DNA of 64,000 bases from Nitrospirota bacterium (lineage in GTDB: Bacteria; Nitrospirota; Thermodesulfovibrionia; UBA6902): the NCBI GenBank assembly GCA_016207885.1, contig JACQZE010000025.1, positions 24,001 to 88,000 on the forward strand, written 5' to 3'. Each line of letters starts with the position of its first letter. The stretch's first letter is position 1. The position numbers and the translations under genes were made by a program. Below, piece by piece: positions 43,912 to 52,799 of the stretch. The notes beneath the pieces are model-generated. The model saw nothing but the letters and a program-made list of their open reading frames with translations. It made no database searches and was not told the origin of the DNA.

Positions 43912-43995
43912 TGTCATTCTGGCTGCTCCGTCCAGCCTACTGTTGGCTTGTCCAGAATCTATCCGTATAAAGATTCTGGACAAGCCAGAATGACA
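43912..43995. repeat. dispersed inverted repeat with internal insertion
   Basis: The right arm (43971-43995) pairs with GGCTTGTCCAGAATCT (43945-43960) and with TGTCATTCT (43912-43920). The left arm is split by 24 extra bases (43921-43944). It fills the gap between glnS and gltX. Confidence 0.8.
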
Positions 43996-44001
43996 GAGTA
44001 G

Positions 44002-45426
44002 TTACGAGGCTTTGATAGCCTCAACAGCCTTTTCCAATCTTTTAACAGTCTTCTCTTTGCCTACTATCTCAAGCACCTCGAATATCCCGGGGCTTGCGGT
44101 GCCGCCTGTGATAGCGACCCTGACAGGCTGCGCGAGCTTCCCAAGGTTTGCTCCGTGCTTCTCAACTATGGATTTGAAGATACTTTCAAGTGCTGATGAC
44201 GAAAAATCCGAAGCCGCTGCCAGTCTCTCTTTCAGTTCGACTAAGAGTTCAAGGCAATCTTTGTTAAGGAACTTCTTACATGCCTTATCATCATATTTTA
44301 TCTCTTCAGCAATATAGTAGCGCATAGACTCAGCAAGCTCGACCAATGTCTTTGAACGTTCTTTTAATGTAAGGACAGCCTTGCTCAGCCATGCCATGTC
44401 AATTGACCCGCCTTCTTTGAGCAAACCATCTTTGACCAAAAAAGGAATGACAAGCTCAGCAAGCCTCTCCGGCGATGAACCCATGATATACTGAGCGTTC
44501 AGCCAGTCAAGTTTTTCAGGATTAAATACAGCAGCAGCCTTGCCGATATGTTCAAAGGAGAAATGTGCAATAAGCTCTTCCTTTGTAAAGACCTCCTGAT
44601 CGCCGTAAGACCATCCGAGGCGCACAAGATAATTGACAAGCGCCTCAGGCAGATACCCCATATCCCTGTAAGCGGTGACTGAAGTCGCGCCATGCCTTTT
44701 AGAGAGCCGCGCCTTGTCAGCGCCGAGTATCATCGGAAGATGCGCGAACTTAGGCACCGCATAATCCAGCGCCTCATAAATCTGTATCTGCCTCGGAGTA
44801 TTATTGAGATGGTCATCGCCTCTTATCACATGGGTTATCTCCATATCAACGTCATCAACGACAACCGTCAGGTTATATGTCGGAGTGCCGTCGGAACGCT
44901 GTATGATAAGGTCATCAAGCTGTTCATTATTAAATTCAACAACACCCTTTATCAGGTCATGTACTACGGTAACGCCGTCCTGCGGCATCCTGAACCTTAC
45001 AACCGGTTCTACTCCTGTAACAGGCTCTTTAAGCCCTCTGCACTTCCCGTTGTATTTTAGCGCCCTGCCTTCTTTCATCGCCTCTTTTCGCTTTGCCTCA
45101 AGCTCCTCAGGAGAGCAGTAACAGTGATAAGCATTGCCTTCTGCCAGAAGCTTGTCTACATATTTTTTGTAGATATCAAAGCGCTCTGTCTGCCTGAACG
45201 GGCCTTCATCCCAGCTAAACCCGAGCCACTTCATGCCGTCAATGATAGCGTCAATGAATTCGTCAGTAGAACGGGTTCTGTCAGTATCTTCGATCCTTAA
45301 TATGAAGGTGCCGTTATTGTGCTTTGCGTAAAGCCAGTTGAACAATGCCGTCCTTGCCCCGCCGATGTGAAGGAAACCTGTAGGGCTCGGTGCAAATCGT
45401 ACGCGTATCTTTTCAGTCAAAGTCAT
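44002..45426 (-). CDS. gltX: glutamyl-tRNA synthetase
   Basis: A 474-residue class I synthetase. [20 protein letters not shown] carries the HIGH motif and [11 protein letters not shown] the KMSKS motif. A short cysteine pattern CYCS near residue 106 resembles part of the zinc motif. The helical anticodon-binding domain fills residues 310-474. It charges tRNA-Glu, and possibly tRNA-Gln. It is transcribed on the same strand as glnS. The gap upstream (45427-45575) shows no clear feature. Confidence 0.95.
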   Translation of the reverse strand: MTLTEKIRVRFAPSPTGFLHIGGARTALFNWLYAKHNNGTFILRIEDTDRTRSTDEFIDAIIDGMKWLGFSWDEGPFRQTERFDIYKKYVDKLLAEGNAYHCYCSPEELEAKRKEAMKEGRALKYNGKCRGLKEPVTGVEPVVRFRMPQDGVTVVHDLIKGVVEFNNEQLDDLIIQRSDGTPTYNLTVVVDDVDMEITHVIRGDDHLNNTPRQIQIYEALDYAVPKFAHLPMILGADKARLSKRHGATSVTAYRDMGYLPEALVNYLVRLGWSYGDQEVFTKEELIAHFSFEHIGKAAAVFNPEKLDWLNAQYIMGSSPERLAELVIPFLVKDGLLKEGGSIDMAWLSKAVLTLKERSKTLVELAESMRYYIAEEIKYDDKACKKFLNKDCLELLVELKERLAAASDFSSSALESIFKSIVEKHGANLGKLAQPVRVAITGGTASPGIFEVLEIVGKEKTVKRLEKAVEAIKAS

Positions 45427-45575
45427 TCTCCTTAAGCAGTTAAAATCAAGGTCAATTATATCATAGATAGAGTGGAAGCGGGAAAGATTGGAAACTGCTC
45501 TTCGATAACGAGAGAAGACGTGAGGTTAATTCATTATCTTGAAAATCCAGACCGTTATAGTCTTTAATTGAAGGC

Positions 45576-46085
45576 ATGAAAGAGATAATACCGGCTGCAA
45601 CAATCGAGAAAAAGATATATCTGATACGTTCCCATAACGTCATGCTTGATAGCGATTTAGCAGAGCTATATGAAGTTGAAACAAAAGTTCTTCTTCAGGC
45701 TGTAAAAAGAAACATCGAACGGTTTCCTGACGATTTCATGTTTCAGCTTAACAATCAGGAAGTTATGAACTTGAGGTCACAAATTGTGACATCAAGTTGG
45801 GGTGGACGACGCTACAATCCATACTCCTTCACAGAAAATGGTGTTGCAATGCTCTCAGGTATTTTAAACAGCAAAAGAGCTATCCATGCAAATATTCAGA
45901 TCATGAGAACTTTCACAAAGATCAGGGAATTACTTGCCACACATAAAGATTTGAGACAGAAAATTGAAGCAATGGAGAAGAAATACGATAGTCAATTCAA
46001 GATTGTTTTCGATGCCATCCGCCAGCTAATAACACCGCCTGAGACAAAGAGTAAAAAAATAATTGGTTTTGGAAAAGAAAAGTAA
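45576..46085 (+). CDS. ORF6N domain protein
   Basis: A 169-residue DNA-binding-type protein. The ORF6N domain (residues 8-95) is clear: IYLIRSHNVMLDSDLAELYE, then FPDDFMFQLNNQEV and GGRRYNPYSFTENGVAML. A coiled-coil tail follows (LRQKIEAMEKKYDSQF). The domain is related to phage antirepressor (KilA-N-like) regions and is common in mobile or accessory islands. It marks the left edge of the accessory block. Its target is unknown. Confidence 0.9.
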   Translation: MKEIIPAATIEKKIYLIRSHNVMLDSDLAELYEVETKVLLQAVKRNIERFPDDFMFQLNNQEVMNLRSQIVTSSWGGRRYNPYSFTENGVAMLSGILNSKRAIHANIQIMRTFTKIRELLATHKDLRQKIEAMEKKYDSQFKIVFDAIRQLITPPETKSKKIIGFGKEK

Positions 46086-46105
46086 TAAATTGCAGCATGG
46101 CAGTA

Positions 46106-46456
46106 TTATCTTCTGTTGTACTTTACGGCGTTGTCTTTGGAGAGGCCGACGGGGTATTTCTTTTCATTGAGGGCGATCTTGGCGAGGACTTCTTTTTCGA
46201 TGTCGATGTTTAATTTATCAGCAAGGCGGACGAGGTAAATGAAGACATCTGCTATCTCTTCTTTAACCTGTGCGAGTTCTTTTTCAGAATTGACGATATC
46301 CTTTGACTGCTCTTCTGTCAGCCACTGGAAGATCTCAAGCAGTTCAGCAGCTTCTGCGGCGAGAGCCATTGAGAGGTTCTTCGGGCTGTGAAACTGATCC
46401 CAGTTTCTGGCTTCAGCGAACTTGCGGAGGGTCTGTTGGATGTCAGGGAGGTTCAT
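46106..46456 (-). CDS. MazG-like nucleotide pyrophosphohydrolase
   Basis: A 116-residue all-alpha NTP pyrophosphatase. The start at 46456 is chosen because GGAAGGA lies five bases before this ATG; the frame is open 18 codons further up. EAAELLEIFQWL and EEIADVFIYLVRLADKL carry the ExxE and ExxD metal-binding motifs. It resembles dCTPase-type proteins and can hydrolyse non-canonical or excess NTPs. A 36-base internal segment is repeated at 47287-47322, beyond the neighbouring TumE-type pair. Confidence 0.87.
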   Translation of the reverse strand: MNLPDIQQTLRKFAEARNWDQFHSPKNLSMALAAEAAELLEIFQWLTEEQSKDIVNSEKELAQVKEEIADVFIYLVRLADKLNIDIEKEVLAKIALNEKKYPVGLSKDNAVKYNRR

Positions 46457-46490
46457 GACGATCCTTCCGGGAAAGGCGCGTGCATAGTGT

Positions 46491-46871
46491 TCATAGAAGG
46501 AATCCTGCAATCTCGGTAAATATCTCTTTCAATAAAGGAACCTCTGCAGCTTCAACATTTCCGTCAGGCAGGTGCTTGTGACCAGAGGCGGCTATTGATG
46601 GTTTATGTTTGGCATTGTCATAACGGAAGACTAACGAGCCGTCGCCTTGCTGATAATGGAATGAGTAGTTGAGCTTCTGAGGTTTGTATTTGAGATCCAG
46701 ATATTCCGTAAAAATAAGTTTGGAGTTGTTAGAGAAAGTGACTTCGCCTTCTATGATGCCGATCTTCTCGGTTCTGAAATCAGTTCTTAATTTAGAATCA
46801 GCAAGTAAGCCAGCCCTGGCATATTCATCTATGACCTTTACAAGTTCTGACAGGTATTCGCTAAGCAACAT
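46491..46871 (-). CDS. TumE-family (DUF6516) toxin candidate
   Basis: A 126-residue protein. The order LIFTEYLDLKYKPQKLNYSF, then YQQGDGSLVFRYDNAKHKP and SGHKHLPDGN, matches the DUF6516/TumE toxin family. It overlaps the upstream partner gene by 11 bases and is followed by the mazG-like gene 34 bases downstream. Known TumE proteins belong to type II toxin-antitoxin modules; activity here is inferred. Confidence 0.78.
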   Translation of the reverse strand: MLLSEYLSELVKVIDEYARAGLLADSKLRTDFRTEKIGIIEGEVTFSNNSKLIFTEYLDLKYKPQKLNYSFHYQQGDGSLVFRYDNAKHKPSIAASGHKHLPDGNVEAAEVPLLKEIFTEIAGFLL

Positions 46872-47154
46872 ACCGGATTTCCTTCAGTCTGTTCAGGTCT
46901 GCAAGTATCCTCTCCCTGATCTTCAGTTCCCCGGCCCATTCAATATATTCAGAGTCGCCGTTTTTCATATCTTCGGCTGTGAACTTAGACAGAAACGTTT
47001 CAGAAGAAATCTTATATTCATTCTCAAATTGTGTAATCTGTTTATTTGTCTTTTGAAGACCAAGTTCAAGACGCTTCAGTTCCGCTTCAATGGCATCCTT
47101 GATGATATCCAGCGTGCTGTTATCTGAATCGGATTTTATCTGTACCGTTGTCAT
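46861..47154 (-). CDS. antitoxin candidate partnered with TumE-type toxin
   Basis: A 97-residue protein, largely coiled coil (AIEAELKRLELGLQKTNKQI), then ISSETFLSKFTAEDMKNGD and EYIEWAGELKIRERILADLN. Proteins of this pattern are typically encoded just before DUF6516 genes. A strong ribosome site AAGAAGGAGG precedes the ATG. The overlap with the toxin gene implies coupling. It has no helix-turn-helix, unlike TumA, so any autoregulation would differ. Confidence 0.75.
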   Translation of the reverse strand: MTTVQIKSDSDNSTLDIIKDAIEAELKRLELGLQKTNKQITQFENEYKISSETFLSKFTAEDMKNGDSEYIEWAGELKIRERILADLNRLKEIRYVA

Positions 47155-47286
47155 GATAACCTCCTTCTTTGATTGCCTATATTTTATCTGAATTGACCTT
47201 CTACATCAAACGCTTTAAATCGGTAATGCACCTGATTATCAGTATGTTACCACATGAGGGTAATTTTCAGGATTGTTTACACAGGG

Positions 47287-47322
47287 GAGAGGTTCTTCGG
47301 GCTGTGAAACTGATCCCAGTTT
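47287..47322. repeat. detached 36-base copy of an internal mazG segment
   Basis: Identical over 36 bases to 46371-46406 inside the MazG-like gene (coding for NWDQFHSPKNLS) and in the same orientation, 916 bases away. The toxin-antitoxin pair lies between the copies. The surrounding gap 47155-47455 otherwise has a degenerate dispersed repeat near 47330-47375. Confidence 0.85.
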
Positions 47323-47405
47323 GCGCTTTTATTCCCCTCTTTAGTAAAAAGGGCTCCCTGTCCGGTAGGCAGGCTTTATGCGAAATCCAGCGACTATTCA
47401 AATGA

Positions 47406-47431
47406 GACTTATAGTCTATGGACGTAAAAGT
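47406..47431 (+). promoter_or_regulatory. C-box-like operator of a restriction-modification controller
   Basis: GACTTATAGTC (47406-47416), a 4-base gap and a degenerate half GACGTAAAAGT. This is the arrangement of C-protein operators in type II restriction-modification systems. It lies 40 bases before the truncated controller gene. Confidence 0.5.
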
Positions 47432-47455
47432 ATTAATTGTATTTAATAGATCATT

Positions 47456-47614
47456 GTGAAAGACATTCAAATTAAGTTCGGCGAAAATGTTAAAAACCAA
47501 CGCAAGAAGATGGAATATTCCCGTGAGAAACTTGCAGAACTCAGCGGTCTGCATTGGCACTACAAAAAATATTTTGCAAACAACTTCATGCGTTTTGTTA
47601 AAATAATGCCATGA
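47456..47614 (+). pseudogene. truncated XRE-family controller (C protein) remnant
   Basis: A 52-codon frame from GTG. KDIQIKFGENVKNQRKKMEY, then SREKLAELSGLH, is the N-terminal half of an XRE helix-turn-helix protein like restriction-modification C proteins. After LSGLH the sequence diverges (WHYKKYFANNFMRF) and stops, losing the second half of the HTH. It overlaps the next gene's ATG. With the C-box-like site upstream it points to a decayed controller gene. Confidence 0.6.
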
Positions 47615-48345
47615 AACAACATGAAGCAGTTATGAAAGTAATGGCAGAGAACGGAGGATATGCGACCCTTGGCTTTTTAAATCAAGAGGTACTCAAGATT
47701 CGAGAGTGTGTATGGAAAACAAAAACTCCATTTGCAAGCATCCGCCGTATTGTTCAAGATGAGCGTTTTTTCTTTAAGATACGCCCCGGCTTATGGGCAT
47801 TAAAATCCTTTAAAGGCAAGCTACCGACTGACATCCTGCCAGTTAAAGACCAGCCAAAGGCAAAACAGGAAGAATATTCCCACTCCTATTATCAAGGGTT
47901 ACTTGTAGAAATAGGAAACTTAAAGCAGTATAAAACATTTGTTCCCAATCAGGATAAAAACAAGCTTTATCTTGGTAAAAAACTTTCTGAAATTGTAACG
48001 GTTTCCAATATATATCAGTTTAGCTATGATGCGATAGTTTGAACAGCGCGAACTGTTGATGTGATGTGGTTCAACAAGAGAAACATGCCTTCAAGCTTTT
48101 TTGAAATCGAACATTCCACGGATATTCATAATTCCTTGCGAAAATTTGTTGAGCTACAGGACTTCTATACCAACTTCTGCATAGTCGCTGATGAGGTCAG
48201 ACGGAGGGAATTTCAGACAAAATTGTCCTCTCAGGCATTTAACCCTATTAGCAAACGGGTTGGTTTTTGGAGTTACGACAATGTGGCCGAATTACATTCA
48301 AAAACAAGTGAGCTTATAAGTATAGAATCCAGGCTCATTCTGTAG
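47611..48345 (+). pseudogene. restriction-endonuclease-like gene with in-frame TGA
   Basis: Two halves in one frame, split by TGA at 48040-48042. The first 143 residues contain a HARE-HTH-like winged helix (MKQHEAVMKVMAENGGYATL, then WALKSFKG). After the TGA come TARTVDVMWFNKRNMPSSFF and EIEHSTDIHNSLRKFVEL, a D...ExE pattern like a PD-(D/E)XK nuclease core. A Met at 48061 could start the second half, but there is no ribosome site. The interrupted frame, the truncated controller before it and a remnant after it indicate a dead restriction locus. Sequencing error is the alternative. Confidence 0.7.
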
Positions 48346-48358
48346 AAAGGGAGAGTAA

Positions 48359-48589
48359 ATGCTATTTAAACCTTATTTTAAAGAAATTTCGGAAGAGCTA
48401 AACAATGATATTATTATGTTTAAAGAGAAATACTCTGAGACAAAAAATAATTGTTATCCTGAAGAATTAACAAAATTATTTGAAAAATATATTGAGGTTT
48501 ATGGGCATGCATACTGTATGGATGTGGGTAGTGAAAGGAAGAAGCTATCAAAATTGCTCTATAGAGCCTTAAATGAAATAAAACCTTGA
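48359..48589 (+). CDS. small hypothetical protein in decayed restriction locus
   Basis: A 76-residue protein with a good ribosome site (AAAGGGAGAG) before the ATG. It is helical and charged: KEISEELNNDIIMFKEKYSE, then CYPEELTKLFEKYIEV. No family is recognised. It lies between two pieces of nuclease-like genes, so it may belong to the same old island. The tail CMDVGSERKKLSKLLYRALN is basic. Confidence 0.5.
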   Translation: MLFKPYFKEISEELNNDIIMFKEKYSETKNNCYPEELTKLFEKYIEVYGHAYCMDVGSERKKLSKLLYRALNEIKP

Positions 48590-48638
48590 CATCAAATATC
48601 AACAAGTTGGCGGTTTAGTCGATGACTAATTACAGACA

Positions 48639-48836
48639 TGCGATTTTAAACGCAAGCAGTATTTGAAGCTGGTAGCATCACTTGGCATCAAGGTTGAATA
48701 CGTCTATGTGCTAAATGATTGGTTTAAAAAACCGGAATACAAAGATGTATTGGATTATATTCATAGCGTTAATTGCCACTATAAATTCAATGAGCTTCCT
48801 TTGGCGTGGTTAGGATTGCCTACAAAAAAGGGCTAA
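48639..48836 (+). pseudogene. 3' remnant of a nuclease-like gene
   Basis: An open frame of 65 residues with no start: DFKRKQYLKLVASLGIKVEY, then VYVLNDWFKKPEYKDVLDYI and ELPLAWLGLP. The composition and hydrophobic pattern look like the C-terminal end of a restriction enzyme or related protein. Stops occur in frame just upstream. It is taken as the tail of a gene whose front has been lost. The identity is uncertain. Confidence 0.5.
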
Positions 48837-48840
48837 TAAA

Positions 48841-49914
48841 TTAGACGGCTCCGGTCTCTTTATCTTTCCCCAGCATTCCCTTCGCCATCTCATACTCTTT
48901 CTTATAATTCATCCCCGTATCCAGAAACGGATCGATAACCTGAAATGCTGAATACATATAGGCAAGCAATTGAAGTCCTGTAAATTCTTTTCCGGGGATG
49001 CTTTCGAGGTTATATTTCTTCTCTGTCTTTGCAGGATCAATTCCCTGCCTGCCCAGCATCGCAATCTCAAAGCCGACTTTTTTAATTTCTTCTAAATCTT
49101 TGTCCGCAAAATATTCCAATGCGCTGAGGCAGTACATGGTGACTGCCATTTGACCCACCCCCCTTTCAATTCCCCCCTTGGTAAGGGGGGACTCAGAGGG
49201 GTTGTCCTGAATGTCTGAAAAAGCACCTACTGTTGGTTTTATTAGAGGGGAACTTTCCTCATCAGTTATAACTTCCCTCTTTGGCAAAGGGGGGTTGAGG
49301 GGGTTACCCTGATACTCGCTCTCCTCTATCAAAGAGAAATACTTTTCAATCTTTAGTTCCTTTGCCCATTTCTGAATTAATTCATGCGACTCAAGCGCCA
49401 TGTCATTCTTTTGATATTTCCGGTATTCATCATAAAAACCCTTTGCGATCTTCATCTGCTGTTGTGATGCTTTGAAGAGATTGCTTGTCTCATATCCATA
49501 CAGGTCTTTAAACTGAAAACTGTGCACAAGGCTCAAAATGATATTGGCATTCCTGACAATCGCCGGAGCGAATTCAATGATCTTTTTGCTTGTTGCTGAT
49601 TTAATGTAATCCTGAAACAGCGTATAGAGGGAAAGAAACTGAAACGGGCGCAACTCCGGATATGTCTTGTAGAGAAAATCTTCAATGAAAAGGTCTACTG
49701 GGTTGTTGTAGATTTGACTGTTAATGCCGCTAAAAATGGTATTGATAAAACCAGCTATTGAGCTTTCATCCATCCCTTCACTATTAAGACGTTGAATGAC
49801 GGCTTCGTTGTCTCTTATGAATAGCTCTTTCTGCTCTTTTGTGGATACAAATACATAATTCGCGTTCTTCTTCCTGTACTGAACCGCAAAATCGAGATGA
49901 ACGAGTTCATGCAT
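48841..49914 (-). CDS. HExxH metalloprotease-like C-terminal part of a frame-split TPR gene
   Basis: The annotated start (ATG at 49914) falls inside the zinc motif region SHLIMHELVHLDF, so HELVH sits at residues 2-6. The frame is in fact open without stops up to 50130, at the tetranucleotide tract. The natural product is therefore probably a fusion with the TPR protein at 50079-50888. Downstream helical segments (VRNANIILSLVHSFQFKDLY) show no known domain. Residues of about 205-257 are translated from dispersed repeats (NPLNPPLPKREV, then SESPLTKGGIERGVGQ). Function unknown; a peptidase activity is inferred from the motif. Confidence 0.6.
   Translation of the reverse strand: MHELVHLDFAVQYRKKNANYVFVSTKEQKELFIRDNEAVIQRLNSEGMDESSIAGFINTIFSGINSQIYNNPVDLFIEDFLYKTYPELRPFQFLSLYTLFQDYIKSATSKKIIEFAPAIVRNANIILSLVHSFQFKDLYGYETSNLFKASQQQMKIAKGFYDEYRKYQKNDMALESHELIQKWAKELKIEKYFSLIEESEYQGNPLNPPLPKREVITDEESSPLIKPTVGAFSDIQDNPSESPLTKGGIERGVGQMAVTMYCLSALEYFADKDLEEIKKVGFEIAMLGRQGIDPAKTEKKYNLESIPGKEFTGLQLLAYMYSAFQVIDPFLDTGMNYKKEYEMAKGMLGKDKETGAV
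49150..49310. repeat. dispersed repeats inserted in the HExxH gene
   Basis: Two CCCCC/GGGGG-type elements (49151-49205 and 49268-49312) flank a segment sharing AGCACCTACTGTTGGTTTT (49223-49241) with 27.4 kb in reverse. The frame remains open through all of it. Confidence 0.8.
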
Positions 49915-50078
49915 TATTAAATGAGAAATGGCGGGGAAGTCTTTTTTAAATCTGACGATGTGTTTGTCGCGGTTGTGGTTTTCCGCAATCTCAAGCTTTG
50001 CCGGCGTGAGAATGGAATCGTCAGGAATGATGTCGATTATTTTGCCTGATTCAACCGCGAGCTTCTGTAAATAATTAT

Positions 50079-50888
<810 letters not shown>

Positions 50889-50893
50889 TAGAT

Positions 50894-50920
50894 TTACTGC
50901 CCCTTCACAGCCTTCTTCAA
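50894..50920. repeat. short third copy of the RNase D gene 3' end
   Basis: 27 bases matching 51905-51931 with one difference, ending just before the TPR gene start. The gap 50921-51118 also has a degenerate TTCTGG...CCAGAA repeat near 51086-51109 and no gene. Confidence 0.7.
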
Positions 50921-51118
50921 AATGAGATTATTGATATAAATCTTCGACATTAAACCATCCTCGCTTTCCCCGTTATTATATACGTAGCTGGTTAATTTTG
51001 TTAAATAAAAATGAGAGGAACGGGAGCAAGAAAGCAAAGGCTCTGGATTAATAATCGAGGTTGGGAGTGGCATCTAAGGAATACGATTCTGGACCTGCCA
51101 GAATGACAGCAAAGCGAC

Positions 51119-51186
51119 TTACTGCCCCTTAACCGCCTTCTTCAACTCCCGCACTATCTCCTTCACCGACTCATTGCTGACCTTTC
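51119..51186. repeat. detached copy of the RNase D gene 3' end
   Basis: 68 bases matching 51905-51972 with two differences, covering the last 21 codons and stop of the RNase D gene. It ends two bases before the vapC-type gene's stop, so the toxin-antitoxin pair lies exactly between the two copies, which are in direct orientation 786 bases apart. Confidence 0.9.
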
Positions 51187-51188
51187 CC

Positions 51189-51623
51189 TTACCGCCCATA
51201 GATATGAAAATCCACAAACTCACGTATTCTCACAAAATCCTTTTCATTTTTTGTAAGCACAAACGCTCCGATTCTCCGGGCAGAGCAGGCGATAAGAATA
51301 TCATTTTGCAGACGGGAAAGATATGTTGAGTCATATCTGTATTTTTTTCTGTTCTTCGCGATGATGCCGCCGGTTTGACGCCAGTCCTCGTCATTGGGGA
51401 CTATCAGTCTTCCGACATTCTGAAAGGTGTGATACAACTTGTCCAGAAGCTTAATGGACTGGCTGTCATGCGCTCCGGCGTAAAGTTCAGAAACAACAAC
51501 CGAACTCATGTATAGTAATGGCGCGGATGTCTCATTGAAAACCGCAGGATGCGCGATTCCCTGATTTATAAAAGGGATATATATCGAGGTGTCGCAGATA
51601 ACCTTAAGCGGATATTCTGCCAA
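51189..51623 (-). CDS. PIN-domain (VapC-type) toxin
   Basis: A 144-residue PIN ribonuclease. Acidic residues lie in CDTSIYIPFIN (near residue 10), SELYAGAH (near 46), NDILIACSARRIG (near 108) and TKNEKDF (near 126), the expected four-carboxylate set. Known VapC proteins cleave tRNA or rRNA. It overlaps its partner gene by 20 bases. Its end abuts the duplicated RNase D fragment. Confidence 0.87.
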   Translation of the reverse strand: MAEYPLKVICDTSIYIPFINQGIAHPAVFNETSAPLLYMSSVVVSELYAGAHDSQSIKLLDKLYHTFQNVGRLIVPNDEDWRQTGGIIAKNRKKYRYDSTYLSRLQNDILIACSARRIGAFVLTKNEKDFVRIREFVDFHIYGR

Positions 51624-51810
51624 AAATGTCCTCTATCTTCCCCTTACCTTTTACTGCGGAAAGCGCTTTATGAATTTTCTCGTTGGCAATCACCATATCA
51701 AGGGCTTTATTGATTGCCTCAGTGTCGGTAACGGCATGGGTAATCCGTCTGACCATCTCAATTTTGCCGGGTTCAAGAAGAAACTGTTTTCTTACTTTTG
51801 CTGTCTGCAT
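51604..51810 (-). CDS. VapB-type antitoxin
   Basis: A 68-residue partner protein. The N-terminal KVRKQFLLEPGKIEMVRRIT and TDTEAINKALDMVIAN pattern suggests a ribbon-helix-helix-like DNA-binding fold. The C-terminal part (VKGKGKIEDIFGRIS) would bind the toxin. GGAGGTGATG lies just upstream. Order (antitoxin first) and overlap are typical of vapBC operons. The exact antitoxin family is not certain. Confidence 0.75.
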   Translation of the reverse strand: MQTAKVRKQFLLEPGKIEMVRRITHAVTDTEAINKALDMVIANEKIHKALSAVKGKGKIEDIFGRISA

Positions 51811-51905
51811 AGTTCATCACCTCCATGATGTGTATAGTATACAATAACATACACACAAATAAGCAGTTAACTGGGAAATCTGTCTTGAGGTTAAAACTTA
51901 ATAGA

Positions 51906-52760
51906 TTACTGCCCCTTCACTGCCTTCTTCAACTCCCGCACTATCTCCTTCACCGACTCATTGCTGACCTTTCTTGAGAACCGGATCTTGTCAATGAAAT
52001 GCAGGTCATAGACAATCTGGATCAGGTCACCCTTCTGGATGACACTGTGAGGCGGCATGTCGTGTAGCTCCGCGTACTTGTCCCTGATATCAAAGACCTT
52101 TCTGAAGACAGCCTTCTCCTTGGAGTTCAGCCTGCTGTATCCGCTGATCTTTCTGTACTTGTCCTCCGGGTCTCTTGTGTAATCCTTGTTCTGGATCTGG
52201 AGGTTCTTCAGGAAGAACGGCTCCATCAGCTTTTTGGCGTAGAGCTTTGCGATAATGATATCCTTCAATGCAAAGAGATGTATCACATCATTGAGCGCAT
52301 AATGGATCGCCTCTTCTTCTATAGGCCTGTTGATCCAGTTATGCTGCTGATACTTCCTCTTCTCTTCGAGCACGATGCCGAGTTCAAAAGCGATTATGGA
52401 ATGAAGGTCCTTCTTCTCATATTCGAGAAGCTCAGTGGCGGGCCTCAGGTCGAGTATGGATTTTATCTCCATGCCTGCTGAGTTCTTGAGTAAAGAGAGG
52501 TCGCTTCCTGCGTCATACATCATCTTCAGGATACTTGAATCTTCAAAGAGCATCTTGAGCGTCTCTTTGCCTATATTAAATGGATCAATGATGACACTGT
52601 CCACTCCGTCGAATATCTGCACCAGGCATAACCTCTCTCCATAAGCGTGGAGGTTAGACTCAGCCTCAATATCCAGGGCGATGACATGAAGCCCCTTCTC
52701 TTTAAACTTCTTCAGATATAATTGAAGCCCTGTCTCGTTTTCAATATAAATATAATTCAT
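51906..52760 (-). CDS. rnd: ribonuclease D-type 3'-5' exonuclease with HRDC domain
   Basis: A 284-residue DEDD exonuclease. The catalytic motifs are Exo I (IALDIEAESN), Exo II (MMYDAGSDLSLL) and Exo III (HYALNDVIHLF). A C-terminal HRDC-like domain covers about residues 210-284. It trims tRNA and other RNA 3' ends in E. coli. Compared with E. coli RNase D it is short, having one HRDC domain. Its 3' 68 bases are duplicated at 51119-51186 and partly at 50894-50920. Confidence 0.88.
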   Translation of the reverse strand: MNYIYIENETGLQLYLKKFKEKGLHVIALDIEAESNLHAYGERLCLVQIFDGVDSVIIDPFNIGKETLKMLFEDSSILKMMYDAGSDLSLLKNSAGMEIKSILDLRPATELLEYEKKDLHSIIAFELGIVLEEKRKYQQHNWINRPIEEEAIHYALNDVIHLFALKDIIIAKLYAKKLMEPFFLKNLQIQNKDYTRDPEDKYRKISGYSRLNSKEKAVFRKVFDIRDKYAELHDMPPHSVIQKGDLIQIVYDLHFIDKIRFSRKVSNESVKEIVRELKKAVKGQ

Positions 52761-52799
52761 AATTATCTAATATACAGGCGGAACCGGCTGTCGGGCAAG

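Noticed and set aside
48040..48042. TGA as selenocysteine in the nuclease-like gene
   Set aside because: The site is in a nuclease fold without redox motif, and neighbouring genes are also broken, so simple decay is more likely.
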